Shown piece by piece: positions 8,439 through 18,166 of a DNA stretch of 64,000 bases. The notes below the pieces were generated by a model, which saw only the letters and a list, made by a program, of their open reading frames with translations, did not search any database and was not told the DNA's origin. Position 1 is the stretch's first letter. The number at the start of each line of letters is the position of its first letter. Position numbers and translations under genes: made by a program. Source of the stretch: an uncultured Paracoccaceae bacterium (GTDB taxonomy: Bacteria; Pseudomonadota; Alphaproteobacteria; Rhodobacterales; Rhodobacteraceae); contig CAJXSR010000001.1 in the NCBI GenBank assembly GCA_913061275.1, positions 1 to 64,000 of the forward strand. Reading direction: 5' to 3'.

Positions 8439-8462
8439 ACTAAACTAGTTTACTAGTTTAGT
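8439..8462. promoter_or_regulatory. Perfect 10-base inverted repeat, operator candidate
   Basis: ACTAAACTAG (8439-8448) and CTAGTTTAGT (8453-8462) are perfect inverted repeats around TTTA. The repeat lies in the 147-base gap between dapD and the small unknown gene, about 65 bases before the latter's start. Symmetry and A+T content look like a dimeric repressor operator; it is a poor terminator because no T tract follows on the dapD-sense strand. The binding protein is unknown. Confidence 0.4.
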
Positions 8463-8521
8463 ATGTGTGAAATAATAGAGCGGCCAAAATATCAACCGCC
8501 CTTATTCCGTAATTACAAAGC

Positions 8522-9349
8522 TTAGTCGCGCAACAACTCGTTGATCGAAGTTTTTGACCGTGTTCTAGCGTCAACCTTCTTCACGATTACAGCACAATAA
8601 AGATTAACACCATTTTTTGATGGCATAGAACCTGCAACCACAACAGAACCTGCTGGCACTTCACCGTACATCACTTCACCGGTTTCACGGTCAACGATTT
8701 TTGTAGATTGGCCAATGAAAACACCCATACCCAAAACAGATCCTTCGCGAACGATACAACCTTCAACAACTTCAGAACGCGCGCCAATAAAGCAATTATC
8801 TTCAATAATGGTCGGGCCTGCCTGCATCGGCTCTAATACGCCACCAATGCCAACGCCGCCAGAAAGGTGCACGTTTTTACCAATTTGGGCACAAGAACCA
8901 ACTGTTGACCAACCATCTACCATTGAGCCTTCGTCAACATAAGCACCGATATTCACAAAAGATGGCATCAAAACCACGCCTTTAGCGATATAAGCAGACC
9001 GACGAACAATCGACCCTGGTACAGCGCGAAAACCTGCGTCTTTCCAACGATTCTCACCCCAACCATCAAATTTAGATGGTACTTTATCCCACCAACCTGC
9101 GTTATCTGGTCCGCCTTCGATGATTTGCATATCATTCAACCGAAACGACAAAAGTACCGCTTTCTTTGCCCATTGATTTACATGCCATGTGCCGTCTTCA
9201 CGAGGCTCTGCCACGCGCAAACTACCGCTATCAAGCGCGGTTAATGTATCTTCGATCGCCTCGCGAGTTTCGCCTGTTGTGGCAGGCGTAATAGTATCAC
9301 GCGCTTCCCAAGCGGCTTCGATGGCAGTTTCTAGTTGGGCATTTGACAT
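8522..9349 (-). CDS. dapD: Tetrahydrodipicolinate N-succinyltransferase
   Basis: Transfers succinyl from succinyl-CoA to tetrahydrodipicolinate in the lysine/diaminopimelate pathway, supplying peptidoglycan as well as lysine. The 275-residue length is standard. An N-terminal helical domain (about 1-100) is followed by a left-handed beta-helix of hexapeptide repeats (visible from [20 protein letters not shown] through [11 protein letters not shown]). GGAGA lies just before the ATG. It stands alone, divergent from the LOG-family gene. Confidence 0.96.
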   Translation of the reverse strand: MSNAQLETAIEAAWEARDTITPATTGETREAIEDTLTALDSGSLRVAEPREDGTWHVNQWAKKAVLLSFRLNDMQIIEGGPDNAGWWDKVPSKFDGWGENRWKDAGFRAVPGSIVRRSAYIAKGVVLMPSFVNIGAYVDEGSMVDGWSTVGSCAQIGKNVHLSGGVGIGGVLEPMQAGPTIIEDNCFIGARSEVVEGCIVREGSVLGMGVFIGQSTKIVDRETGEVMYGEVPAGSVVVAGSMPSKNGVNLYCAVIVKKVDARTRSKTSINELLRD

Positions 9350-9448
9350 GTTATCTCCAATTCGTGTCTGGATAGATTTGTAAGAAGCCTATAGTTTGGT
9401 TTTATGCCGTGCGCAATGCAGGGCGACAACAGGTAAGGAAGAATCGAC

Positions 9449-10270
9449 ATGGGACGTCATCAAGAAAGCTTTCCAAATGCGGAAGAAGATTTAAAAACAC
9501 TCGAAAAAACACGCGGTACGCCCCAAACAAACGCCCCTGCCTATCGGTTAGCTTTTGCAGACCCCGATTTTTTATGTCGCGATGAATTACGCTCAACCCG
9601 CATTCAGCTGGAAATGATGAAACCAGAAATCATCATGGCAGAACGCGGTATAGAAAGTACTGTTGTCATGTTTGGTGGTGCGCGTATTCCCGATCCGGAA
9701 TTTAAAACTGAAGCGCGCACAAAAACCCTATCTGACTTGTCTGAATATTATGATGAAGCGCGAAAATTCGCCCGTGTTATTACTGAAAAAAGTATGAAAA
9801 GCTATGGCCGTGAAAATGTCATCGTCACAGGTGGTGGCCCTGGTGTGATGGAGGCAGGAAATCGCGGCGCGGTTGATGCAGGTGGTGCGTCTATTGCCCT
9901 GAATATTGTGTTGCCGTTTGAACAGGCACCTAATGTTTATTGTACACCCGAATTGTGTTTTAACTTTCATTACTTTGCCACACGTAAAATACATTTTTTA
10001 ATGCGCGCAAAAGCTGTCACAGCGTTCCCAGGTGGGTTCGGCACATTAGATGAGCTGTTTGAAACCCTGACACTTATTCAAACCCAACGCATGAAACGCA
10101 TTCCCGTAATCTTATTTGGTGAAAAATTCTGGCGTTCTATTATCAACTGGGAAGCACTGGCAGAGGCAGGCACAATCGGTGCTGATGATCTGGAATTGTT
10201 TAGCTTTGTAGAAACGGCTGACCAAGCTTTGGCAATTATAAACGACTGGGATGCCAAGAAATTTGATTAG
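9449..10270 (+). CDS. LOG-family protein (cytokinin riboside phosphoribohydrolase type)
   Basis: Rossmann-fold protein of the LOG family, long misnamed lysine decarboxylase. The hallmark GGGPGVMEA (about residues 130-138) and PGGFGTLDE (about 194-202) are both present. Family members hydrolyse nucleoside 5'-monophosphates at the N-glycosidic bond. At 273 residues it is the longer bacterial form with an N-terminal helical extension. AAGGAAG precedes the ATG. No operon partner; the convergent neighbour ends nine bases away. Confidence 0.88.
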   Translation: MGRHQESFPNAEEDLKTLEKTRGTPQTNAPAYRLAFADPDFLCRDELRSTRIQLEMMKPEIIMAERGIESTVVMFGGARIPDPEFKTEARTKTLSDLSEYYDEARKFARVITEKSMKSYGRENVIVTGGGPGVMEAGNRGAVDAGGASIALNIVLPFEQAPNVYCTPELCFNFHYFATRKIHFLMRAKAVTAFPGGFGTLDELFETLTLIQTQRMKRIPVILFGEKFWRSIINWEALAEAGTIGADDLELFSFVETADQALAIINDWDAKKFD

Positions 10271-10279
10271 GGTTAGCCC

Positions 10280-11143
10280 CTAGTCAATAACATACTCAAC
10301 CAGCTCTGTACGCTGGAAAAATCTGAAATTATCATCTGAAATCAGGGTAATTCTAATGCGGTCCTGTGCATCACGCCAAACGGATATTCCTTCTAGATTG
10401 TCATGAAAACCTAGGGCGGTTTCAATTAACGTTTCTTCGTCGTTAAAACCGCCACCAGTTAATGTGAAGCGCCTTATCCGTGTCGCAAACCCTGTCGGAA
10501 ATTTAAAATCCCGCTCCAATAAATACAACTTATTGTCAGGCCCAAAATCGGCACCCGCAACTAAAAAAGGTGCCCGACGCGGAACCTTAAGTTTTTTATC
10601 CCATACCTTTCCAGTAAACCTATATACGGGAAACGGCCGGTCAATCACGCCCGATCGTTCGGGAATTGTGTAAAGCCACCCGCGCCTATCAATCGCAAGT
10701 GCCTCTAGCGAAGAATTGCTTTGCAAGTTTTTAAAGTCTGGGTGCTTAGGCAACCAAACCGCTTTCGATGATTTATTAGAATATGCCCACACGCGGTGCT
10801 TGCCTTCAAAAGAGACATAAATCCGCCCATCTGCGCCTATAGCTAAACCTTCACTATCCACACGAAACCCTTTTACTGGCTTGCCTTTAGTGTCGTGTAT
10901 TTGCAGTAATTCTTGCTGCTCTATGCCCACTATTTTATCGGTTTTCCGCTTAATACGGCCAGACAAAAAATACCCCCGATCAGAAGTTGTAAAAAACTGG
11001 TGCCCATTGTCACTTAAATGAAGTGACGAAAATCCACCAAATACGGGGTTTTTTGAAGCCCAGCTATACGTCGATAACAAACGCAATTCTGCACCCATCG
11101 CAGCATGGCTTATGCAAAGAGCGGCAGCAATACATTTTATCAT
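10280..11143 (-). CDS. Secreted esterase-like phytase-family protein
   Basis: A 287-residue exported protein resembling the esterase-like activity of phytase family (PF13449): a probable beta-propeller with DSEGLAIGADGRIYVSFE and HDNLEGISVW segments. The N-terminus (MIKCIAAALCISHAAMGA) is a signal peptide, so it acts in the periplasm. The start at 11143 overlaps the mepA stop in an ATGA junction; a frame start eight codons upstream would give a poorer signal peptide. Third gene of the MFS-mepA-esterase-like operon. Substrate unknown. Confidence 0.75.
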   Translation of the reverse strand: MIKCIAAALCISHAAMGAELRLLSTYSWASKNPVFGGFSSLHLSDNGHQFFTTSDRGYFLSGRIKRKTDKIVGIEQQELLQIHDTKGKPVKGFRVDSEGLAIGADGRIYVSFEGKHRVWAYSNKSSKAVWLPKHPDFKNLQSNSSLEALAIDRRGWLYTIPERSGVIDRPFPVYRFTGKVWDKKLKVPRRAPFLVAGADFGPDNKLYLLERDFKFPTGFATRIRRFTLTGGGFNDEETLIETALGFHDNLEGISVWRDAQDRIRITLISDDNFRFFQRTELVEYVID

Positions 11144-12063
11144 TTTGCGGCTAATACATTTTGACATTGGGCAGGCAAATCCGACATGAAATAATCGCGC
11201 GCACCGCGTTTTTTAGGTTTTTTAGGTTCTTTGGGTAAACTAGGGTCACGTGGCTCTAATGCAGTTGTCACCCACCAATTCAAATCTTTATCACAACCTG
11301 TCGCATTCTTAGATAATTGCTTAACCGTGGGTCGTTGCTTTTCACATGCTTTTGACCCTTTGGGGCATTTAAGGCGTACATGAAAATGATAATGGTGACC
11401 CCAAAATGGGCGCACTTTTTGTAACCACTTTTTATTACCCTTCACATTTTTACACATCCACACTTTCGCAGGTGCGGTGATAAAAATGCGGTCAACCGCA
11501 GGGTCACTTGCCGCAGCTTTTATCACTTCCATATGGGCAGGCGTCCAGTTGGTGTTCACTGTGCGATGGTTTTTTGATCGCACGGTTTTTGATGACAGCT
11601 TTTCACGCTCTGCACGGCTAAGGTTCAGTCGTTTTGGTGGTAGCAACCACACATCCGCATCCAGCCCCAGCTGGTGGGATTGGTGACTAGACGTCATTGG
11701 TCCGCCGCGTGGTTGCGAAATATCCCCAATATAAAGCCCAGCCCAATTAGGTTGCTCGGCTGCTTTAGCCGAAAACCGTTTCAAAAAACTTATCATTTCG
11801 GGGTGGCCCCAGTTGCGATTACGGCTTAAGCGCATCGCTTGCCATGTAGGGCCGCTTTCTGGCAGTTGCACAGCCCCCGCCAAGCAACCTTTGGCATATT
11901 TCCCCAACGCGCTTGGCGCTTGTTGGCTGGCTGACGCTTTCGCGCCAAACAGTTTGTTCGCTTTTGGCTCTGCATTTAACACTTGGGTAGAAAACAAAAA
12001 AACCCCGAATAATATTGCATAAAACGGGATATTTTTAATTGCTTTCATCCTAAATCGTCGCAT
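11140..12063 (-). CDS. mepA: Penicillin-insensitive murein endopeptidase
   Basis: Periplasmic metallopeptidase (family M74) that cuts D-alanyl-meso-diaminopimelyl cross-links in peptidoglycan. The 307-residue protein has an N-terminal signal sequence (hydrophobic core about residues 12-28), the zinc-ligand segment SHQLGLDADVW and the second motif GHHYHFHVR. Its start overlaps the MFS stop (TAATG), with GAGGG before it, and its end overlaps the next start. Translation of the three genes is therefore coupled. The C-terminal Lys/Pro-rich stretch (PKEPKKPKKR) looks like a linker. Confidence 0.92.
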   Translation of the reverse strand: MRRFRMKAIKNIPFYAILFGVFLFSTQVLNAEPKANKLFGAKASASQQAPSALGKYAKGCLAGAVQLPESGPTWQAMRLSRNRNWGHPEMISFLKRFSAKAAEQPNWAGLYIGDISQPRGGPMTSSHQSHQLGLDADVWLLPPKRLNLSRAEREKLSSKTVRSKNHRTVNTNWTPAHMEVIKAAASDPAVDRIFITAPAKVWMCKNVKGNKKWLQKVRPFWGHHYHFHVRLKCPKGSKACEKQRPTVKQLSKNATGCDKDLNWWVTTALEPRDPSLPKEPKKPKKRGARDYFMSDLPAQCQNVLAAK

Positions 12064-13403
12064 TATCCCTCTTTTGGATCAACCCAGATTAACAACACCA
12101 AACCGATTAGAAACAGTACGATAATCGGTAATATGCCCAATCGTTGGCTTTGTGTTAAATCGGTAAATAAGGCAATTAGCCCTGGTGCCAAAAATGATGT
12201 CGCACGGCCCGATAGTGCGTATAATCCAAACGCTTCAGTCATACGTTCTTCATTGGCTTGGTACACCATCATCGATCTGGATGAAGCTTGTAAAATTCCG
12301 CCTGCACCCCCAATTAAGGCGCCACAAAACATGAACATCCTATCCGGTAGCGTTGAATCAACTGCTAGAGGTGCTGAAAAGAAAGTCTCTCTTGAAGTAC
12401 CGACAATCAGCGTACACACGAAAATCAGTATGAAAATACAAACGATAACCACCCTTTTTGGGCCAAATGCTCGTTCTATAAAACCACCTATCCAACAAAA
12501 TATAGCCCCAGTAATGGCCGCTATAATACCAAAAATACCAACCTGCACCACTGACCAACCCAGAACACCAACCGCATAAATACCGCCAAAAGCATATAAG
12601 CCGTTTAGGGCATCGCGGTAAAACATAGATGAACCTAGGTAGGCAAAAAGGCTAACATTTTGCGGCAGCTCCCGAATGGTCTTACCCAAATCTCTTACGG
12701 CTTTGCCAAGCGTGTTATTCGCATCCATATTACGTTTCGTATCTGGCACCCACAAAAAGAACGGAACCATAAAGATAACATACCATAACGCAGTAATAGG
12801 CCCAACGGATCGTGTGCCTTCTCGGGCTTCTGGATCTAAGCCCATAATGGGCGGTTTACCCAATAAAGTTACCCCGTCGGCATTTTCAGCGAAAAACAGC
12901 AACATTATAAACAAAGCGATTACACCGCCCGCATAACCAAAGCCCCAACCAGAACCTGATATACGGCCAATTTCATCTTTATCGCCAAGTTCAGGCAGCA
13001 TAGCATTAACGAAAATCTGGGAAAACTCTACGCCAATCAAGCCAACCGCAAACAACACTAATATCAATGTTGTGCTTTCCATACCTGGCACTGCCAACCA
13101 TAACGGTAGTGAACCTGCAACAAATAGAACCGAAAAAAGCATTACCCAAGGTTTTCTGGGGCCCATTGCGTCAGCATATGCGCCTAAAAACGGGGCGGAT
13201 ATAGCTAATATCATCCCTGCGGCTGCCGTCATATATCCCCATGTTGCCTGTCCGCTTACTGGATCAGAAGCTACAGCAGATGCAAAATACGGGCCAAAGA
13301 TGAATGTGACCAGAAGCGTGTGAAATGGTTGGGCCGCCCAATCATATGACATCCAACCCCAAATTGCCTTTTTACTAACTTTACGTGCCATAATTTTTCC
13401 CAT
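12063..13403 (-). CDS. UMF1-family MFS transporter
   Basis: Integral membrane protein of 446 residues with about twelve hydrophobic segments, matching the Vps/Atg22-like UMF1 family of major facilitator transporters (N-terminal WGWMSYDWAAQPFHT is typical). Substrate unknown; placement before mepA hints at, but does not prove, a role with cell-wall fragments or amino acids. Start is 13403 or the in-frame ATG four codons later. First gene of the operon. Confidence 0.85.
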   Translation of the reverse strand: MGKIMARKVSKKAIWGWMSYDWAAQPFHTLLVTFIFGPYFASAVASDPVSGQATWGYMTAAAGMILAISAPFLGAYADAMGPRKPWVMLFSVLFVAGSLPLWLAVPGMESTTLILVLFAVGLIGVEFSQIFVNAMLPELGDKDEIGRISGSGWGFGYAGGVIALFIMLLFFAENADGVTLLGKPPIMGLDPEAREGTRSVGPITALWYVIFMVPFFLWVPDTKRNMDANNTLGKAVRDLGKTIRELPQNVSLFAYLGSSMFYRDALNGLYAFGGIYAVGVLGWSVVQVGIFGIIAAITGAIFCWIGGFIERAFGPKRVVIVCIFILIFVCTLIVGTSRETFFSAPLAVDSTLPDRMFMFCGALIGGAGGILQASSRSMMVYQANEERMTEAFGLYALSGRATSFLAPGLIALFTDLTQSQRLGILPIIVLFLIGLVLLIWVDPKEG

Positions 13404-13451
13404 TCATTTTTATCACTAGAACAGGTTTCACACCGTTCGCGCAAGGTTTAT

Positions 13452-13982
13452 TCAATTTTCAGGCGGCCACACCCGTGTGTTTTCCGCTGCAATCCAATTT
13501 GTTACCCATCCTGGCATTTCTGGTTTCCAATCAGGGCACCCTAACGCGTCAACCATTTTTTGTGTCGGGACAATGCCATTTTTATCTGTAAGTGCAACGC
13601 GATACAAAATAGCAGAGGTCGCCTCATCCTTGCGCCACATCGTTTGATGTAAGTAAATGAACTTATCATCACGCCCTAATGAGCGTGTCCTCATAGTAAA
13701 TTTCTGAAAAACCTTAACACGTCGGCGATACCTGACAGAGGCACCCGCCATTGTCATCCCCCATCCGTTCTTTTTCAACAAAGCCCCCAAGCCAACACGC
13801 TGCCCCATCACAAGTCGACCCAAGTCGTAAAGTGTTAATGTGCGCCCATTGTTCAATTCGCCAAATATATCAATATCAACAGGCCAGCAAATATGTTCAG
13901 ACACATGCACATCATCAAGGCTTAGCCTAGGTGCATTCCTGAACTTAACTATTTCTTTGGCTAAGCGTATTATAGGGTACAT
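13452..13982 (-). CDS. Acyl-CoA thioesterase, hotdog fold
   Basis: A 176-residue protein of the 4-hydroxybenzoyl-CoA-thioesterase-like hotdog group (Them6-like in length and pattern): DIDIFGELNNGRTLTLYDLGR carries the Asp/Asn region of the fold, followed by MAGASVRYRRRVKVFQKFTMRTR. Probably hydrolyses acyl-CoA esters in the cytoplasm or at the membrane; substrate unknown. AAGGAAA precedes the ATG. It is 48 bases upstream of the MFS gene on the same strand and may be cotranscribed with it. Confidence 0.75.
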   Translation of the reverse strand: MYPIIRLAKEIVKFRNAPRLSLDDVHVSEHICWPVDIDIFGELNNGRTLTLYDLGRLVMGQRVGLGALLKKNGWGMTMAGASVRYRRRVKVFQKFTMRTRSLGRDDKFIYLHQTMWRKDEATSAILYRVALTDKNGIVPTQKMVDALGCPDWKPEMPGWVTNWIAAENTRVWPPEN

Positions 13983-14108
13983 TGCGTTTCCTTCTGATTT
14001 TACGCTACCTAAGAAATTAACCTATGCAATCAGAACGTACCGTCACACGGGGCTTGCCAAAACCAAACACACAACCTAAATCTGAATGACTGAAAAAAGG
14101 TTTAGAAT

Positions 14109-14387
14109 ATGACATCTCTTGCGCAAATTTTACTATTCATACTGGACATCGTATATTTTGTTTTAATCGTCCATATCATTATGAGTTGGTTAATTAATTT
14201 TCAGGTACTTAACATCCGCCAACCTATGGTGGCGCAAATCTGGCATATTGTGAACCAACTGCTAGAACCAATATACCGCCCGCTTCGCCGCATTATTCCA
14301 TCGGCAGGTGGCATGGATTTAACACCTATTGTTGTGTTTATCGGCATTTACGCTTTACGCGTTATCATCACAAACAATCTGTATTAG
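14109..14387 (+). CDS. YggT-family membrane protein
   Basis: A 92-residue inner-membrane protein with two hydrophobic segments (about residues 5-25 and 70-90) and the family's loop RQPMVAQIWHIVNQLLEPIYRPLRRIIPSAGGMD between them. YggT proteins are linked to cell division, membrane or osmotic homeostasis, but their molecular job is unclear. It stands alone, convergent with argG, whose stop is three bases away. Confidence 0.9.
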   Translation: MTSLAQILLFILDIVYFVLIVHIIMSWLINFQVLNIRQPMVAQIWHIVNQLLEPIYRPLRRIIPSAGGMDLTPIVVFIGIYALRVIITNNLY

Positions 14388-14390
14388 GGG

Positions 14391-15614
14391 CTATTTTCGC
14401 CGCTTATCGCGTGCAGCCAACAGTTTTAACCGCAAAGCATTAATTTTAATGAAGCCAGCCGCATCCGCTTGGTCATAAGCGCCTGCATCATCTTCAAACG
14501 TTACATGCGCCTCTGAATAAAGCGTGTCATCTGACCAGCGACCAACAGTTTGCACCATGCCTTTGTATAGTTTCAACCGAACCGTACCGTTCACATGTTT
14601 TTGGCTTGCATCAATCAATGCCTGCAACATTTCGCGTTCTGGGCTAAACCAATACCCATTGTAAATCAGCTCTGCGTATTTTGGCATTAACTCATCTTTC
14701 AGATGTGCCGCCCCACGATCCAGTGTTATGCTTTCAATCCCGCGATGGGCTTCTAGCATAATCGTACCCCCAGGAGTTTCGTAAATGCCGCGTGATTTCA
14801 TGCCAACATAGCGACCTTCAACCAGATCAAGTCGGCCAACACCATGCTTGCCGCCCAGCGCATTTAATTCTGTCAACATTTCAGCAGGGCTAAGCGGCTT
14901 GCCATTCAATGCAACCGGATCACCATTTGCATAGGTAATCTCAATATGCTCGGCAACATCTGGTGCTTTTTCTGGGCTAACCGTGCGTTGATAAACATAA
15001 TCAGGTGCTTCAACCGCAGGATCTTCTAATACTTTACCTTCAGAAGATGTATGCAATAGATTTGCGTCCACTGAAAATGGGGCCTCGCCACGCTTGTCTT
15101 TTGCAATTGGGATTTGATGCTCTTCGGCAAACTGCAATAATTTCGTGCGGCTAGACAAATCCCATTCACGCCAAGGGGCGATAACTTTTATATCCGGGTT
15201 TAGCGCATATGCAGAAAGTTCAAACCGAACCTGATCATTCCCTTTACCAGTTGCACCGTGGGCAACTGCATCTGCATCATTTTCTGCTGCGATTTCCACC
15301 AAACGTTTTGAAATAAGCGGGCGGGCAATGGAAGTCCCCAATAAATATAGCCCCTCATATACCGCATTGGCGCGGAACATTGGGAACACAAAGTCGCGCA
15401 CAAATTCTTCGCGCACATCCTCAATATGAATATTCTCGGGCTTTATGCCCAAAAGCTCTGCTTTTTTACGAGCTGGCTCCAGCTCTTCGCCTTGCCCTAA
15501 ATCAGCAGTAAAAGTTACAACTTCGCAATTATATTCAATTTGCAGCCATTTCAAAATAATCGACGTATCCAGACCACCTGAATAGGCTAGAACAACTTTT
15601 TTTGGTGCAGACAT
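14391..15614 (-). CDS. argG: Argininosuccinate synthase
   Basis: ATP-dependent joining of citrulline and aspartate in arginine synthesis. Full length at 407 residues, with the N-terminal pyrophosphatase loop [19 protein letters not shown] and the C-terminal SPEREML region. A GGAG site precedes the ATG. Divergent from ilvA across a 173-base gap in which I see no clear operator. Confidence 0.97.
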   Translation of the reverse strand: MSAPKKVVLAYSGGLDTSIILKWLQIEYNCEVVTFTADLGQGEELEPARKKAELLGIKPENIHIEDVREEFVRDFVFPMFRANAVYEGLYLLGTSIARPLISKRLVEIAAENDADAVAHGATGKGNDQVRFELSAYALNPDIKVIAPWREWDLSSRTKLLQFAEEHQIPIAKDKRGEAPFSVDANLLHTSSEGKVLEDPAVEAPDYVYQRTVSPEKAPDVAEHIEITYANGDPVALNGKPLSPAEMLTELNALGGKHGVGRLDLVEGRYVGMKSRGIYETPGGTIMLEAHRGIESITLDRGAAHLKDELMPKYAELIYNGYWFSPEREMLQALIDASQKHVNGTVRLKLYKGMVQTVGRWSDDTLYSEAHVTFEDDAGAYDQADAAGFIKINALRLKLLAARDKRRK

Positions 15615-15787
15615 TAGGGAAACTCCGAAATTTAAGACATATTTTAACGGGGTTTATTGGGTTTTATGCACATGGGCAAGGGCAGCAATTCGATGTTTCA
15701 TGTTGAAATGACTTTTCCAATGTTTCGTTGTCGACATCATTCATCGTTTCGTTAGAATAAACACCATAACGTTTATAAAGTCGCGAT

Positions 15788-17050
15788 ATGGGTTTAGCAA
15801 AAATGACTGATTTTAAAGAAAATGTTGCCAACGCAACTCAAGCTATGCGCAAACTGTTTCCGCAAACACCTTTGCAACGTAATGAACATTTATCAAACCT
15901 TTACAATGCCGACATCTATTTAAAACGCGAAGATCTATCGCCAGTACGATCTTATAAAATACGTGGTGCATTTAATGCGATGCAAAAAACCTTAAAAAAA
16001 TCTGATTCCACAAATTTATTTGTCTGTGCATCTGCGGGTAATCATGCACAAGGCATGGCATTTGCTTGCCGCCATTTTGGTGTTAGGGGCGTTATTTTCA
16101 TGCCTGTTACAACGCCTGGGCAAAAAATCACCAAAACCGCCGCATTTGGCGGTAGGTTTATTGAGATCCGATTGGAAGGTGATTATTTTGACGAAACTCT
16201 CGTTGCAGCGCAATCTTATGCTGCACAAGAAGGGGCTGCATTTTTGCCCCCCTACGACTCTGTTGATGTCATTGAAGGCCAAGCCTCTATCGCGTTTGAA
16301 ATAAATCAACAAATGCCCAAACCCATTGATTATATGATCGTCCCTATTGGTGGTGGCGGCCTATCATCTGGTTTGATAAAATATTACAGCACTGAAAAGA
16401 ATACCCCCGAATTTCGCCTGATAGAGCCAAATGGCGCCCGTAGCCTTTATGCAGCACTTAAGGAAAAACGACTTATCTCTGTGCCTAACATCAACAATTT
16501 TGTAGACGGTGCAGCAGTAGCCCAAATTGGGCATAACAACTTTGAGATTTTAAAACATGTCCCTGTAAAGAACGTTCTTGGCATCAACGAAGACCGACTT
16601 TGCACCACAATGGTAGAATTATTGAATATCGAGGGCATCGTGTTGGAGCCCGCAGGCGCATTAACGATAGATGCATTAAAAGACTTAAAAGATGAAATTG
16701 CAGGAAAATCTGTTATCTGTATCACCTCTGGCGGTAATTTTGATTTTGAAAGATTACCCGATGTAAAAGAACGCGCGTTGCGATCCGAGGGATTGAAAAA
16801 ATATTTAATTCTAAACCTACCCCAACGCCCTGGTGCTTTGAAAGATTTTCTAAACCTATTAGGCCCAGAGGATGACATTGCACGGTTTGAGTACCTAAAA
16901 AAATCTGCCCGGAATTTTGGATCAGTTTTGATTGGGATCGAAACTAAGTCTAAAGGTAATTTTAAGCTTTTATTTGATCGTATGGACAAAGCTGGGTTTA
17001 AGTGTCGGGATATTACAGATGATGAAACTTTGGCGCAATTTTTGATATGA
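15788..17050 (+). CDS. ilvA: Threonine ammonia-lyase (biosynthetic)
   Basis: PLP-dependent conversion of threonine to 2-oxobutanoate, the first step towards isoleucine. A 420-residue short-form IlvA: PLP lysine in RSYKIRGA, phosphate-binding glycines GGGGLSSG, then one C-terminal regulatory ACT-like domain (about 330-420), rather than the two of E. coli IlvA. Start is either 15788 or the in-frame ATG at 15803; neither has a strong ribosome site. The stop overlaps the next gene's ATG (ATGA). Confidence 0.92.
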   Translation: MGLAKMTDFKENVANATQAMRKLFPQTPLQRNEHLSNLYNADIYLKREDLSPVRSYKIRGAFNAMQKTLKKSDSTNLFVCASAGNHAQGMAFACRHFGVRGVIFMPVTTPGQKITKTAAFGGRFIEIRLEGDYFDETLVAAQSYAAQEGAAFLPPYDSVDVIEGQASIAFEINQQMPKPIDYMIVPIGGGGLSSGLIKYYSTEKNTPEFRLIEPNGARSLYAALKEKRLISVPNINNFVDGAAVAQIGHNNFEILKHVPVKNVLGINEDRLCTTMVELLNIEGIVLEPAGALTIDALKDLKDEIAGKSVICITSGGNFDFERLPDVKERALRSEGLKKYLILNLPQRPGALKDFLNLLGPEDDIARFEYLKKSARNFGSVLIGIETKSKGNFKLLFDRMDKAGFKCRDITDDETLAQFLI

Positions 17051-17817
17051 CACAGCTACTAAACAAACAGATTTTTGGGGAACCTAGTAAACACGCTACA
17101 CTGCTAATTGCGCATGGCCTGTTTGGGTCGGGTCGTAATTGGCGCGCGATCGCCAATCAATTAAGCCGTGATCGACAGGTGATTACCGTTGATATGCGCA
17201 ATCACGGCGATAGTTTTTGGTCGGACAGTCACAGTTATGCAGATATGGCCAATGATTTAGCTAATATTATCAATCAAATTGACGGCCCTGTTGATGTTCT
17301 TGGGCACTCGATGGGTGGCAAAGCGGTAATGGTTTTGGCATTGCAGAACCTAACAAAAATGAACAGATTAATTGTCGCCGATATAGCGCCAGTTACTTAC
17401 ACCCACTCGCAAATGCCCAACATTAAAATTATGCAAAACCTTGAAATAGCACATTTTACCCGGCGCACTGAAATTGAAAGCGCGATTAATGAACATTTAA
17501 ATGACGCTGCAACCAGCGCATTTCTTGCACAAAACTTTATAATTTCTGAACAAGGGAACAGCTGGAAAATCAATCTAAATGCACTGGCGAGTAATATGGA
17601 TAAAATTATGGGTTTCCCAAAAGCTTCAGCTACATTTAATAACAATACAGTTTTCATAATTGCTGGAAAATCTGACTATGTTCAGGCCAAGCATTACGAT
17701 GGAATCAACCGTTTATTTCCCAATCATAAAATACACCCAATCAAAGGTGCTGGTCATTGGGTTCATGCCGAAGCACCCCGTGAATTCATTCAAACAGTAA
17801 TTGATTTTCTAAATTAA
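17047..17817 (+). CDS. Alpha/beta hydrolase, YbfF-like
   Basis: A 256-residue cytoplasmic esterase-type hydrolase. It has the oxyanion segment HGLFGSGRNWR near the N-terminus, the nucleophile elbow GHSMGGK (about 86-92), and the terminal histidine in GAGHWVHAEAP. This matches the YbfF-type esterase group. Translationally coupled to ilvA by a four-base overlap, which is notable because no link between the two functions is known. Confidence 0.85.
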   Translation: MTQLLNKQIFGEPSKHATLLIAHGLFGSGRNWRAIANQLSRDRQVITVDMRNHGDSFWSDSHSYADMANDLANIINQIDGPVDVLGHSMGGKAVMVLALQNLTKMNRLIVADIAPVTYTHSQMPNIKIMQNLEIAHFTRRTEIESAINEHLNDAATSAFLAQNFIISEQGNSWKINLNALASNMDKIMGFPKASATFNNNTVFIIAGKSDYVQAKHYDGINRLFPNHKIHPIKGAGHWVHAEAPREFIQTVIDFLN

Positions 17818-17829
17818 CCAACCACAGAT

Positions 17830-18166
17830 TTAGCATAGTTTTTGGTCATAGTTTTGCAAAAATTGTTTTTTTGACTCTTGATACATCAGCATAAGTTCTG
17901 AAATTTTAAAATTTGGAATATGTTCATTTTTAAAAGCCTGCTCTCCATCCGACACATATCCCCAAAGGCTTTAAAGCCTAAATTAGATGCGCAGCCTTTC
18001 AAAAAATGAAATGCCGCTTCACTTTCATCTATTGTAAGGCGGATTGGTTTTCGTCTAATTCAGTCATAGCTTCATCAACCTCACATAGAAACAATTCTAT
18101 AACTTCTGGCACTTCCTCTTTACCCACATCTTCTTGTAGTTGGCGTACTTGCTGCCAGCCTATCAT
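17830..18166 (-). pseudogene. HPt phosphotransfer protein, two frameshifts
   Basis: Reading the minus strand from ATG 18166 gives an acidic helical start MIGWQQVRQLQEDVGKEEV and stops at TAG 18029. A frame change near 18030-18050 restores the HPt core FHFLKGCASNLGF, with its phosphoacceptor His in HxLKG. A second change near 17945-17955 restores a C-terminus ending at TAA 17830. Each change equals one missing base; repaired, the protein would be about 112 residues. The ATG abuts the DUF3131 stop (TAAATG), so it was the last gene of that operon. HPt proteins relay phosphate to receivers, and a receiver-phosphatase gene lies 2.7 kb away. Confidence 0.8.

Noticed and set aside
8463-8510. GCGG/CCGC pairing as a dapD terminator
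   Set aside because: Only four to five pairs with a long loop and no real T tract.
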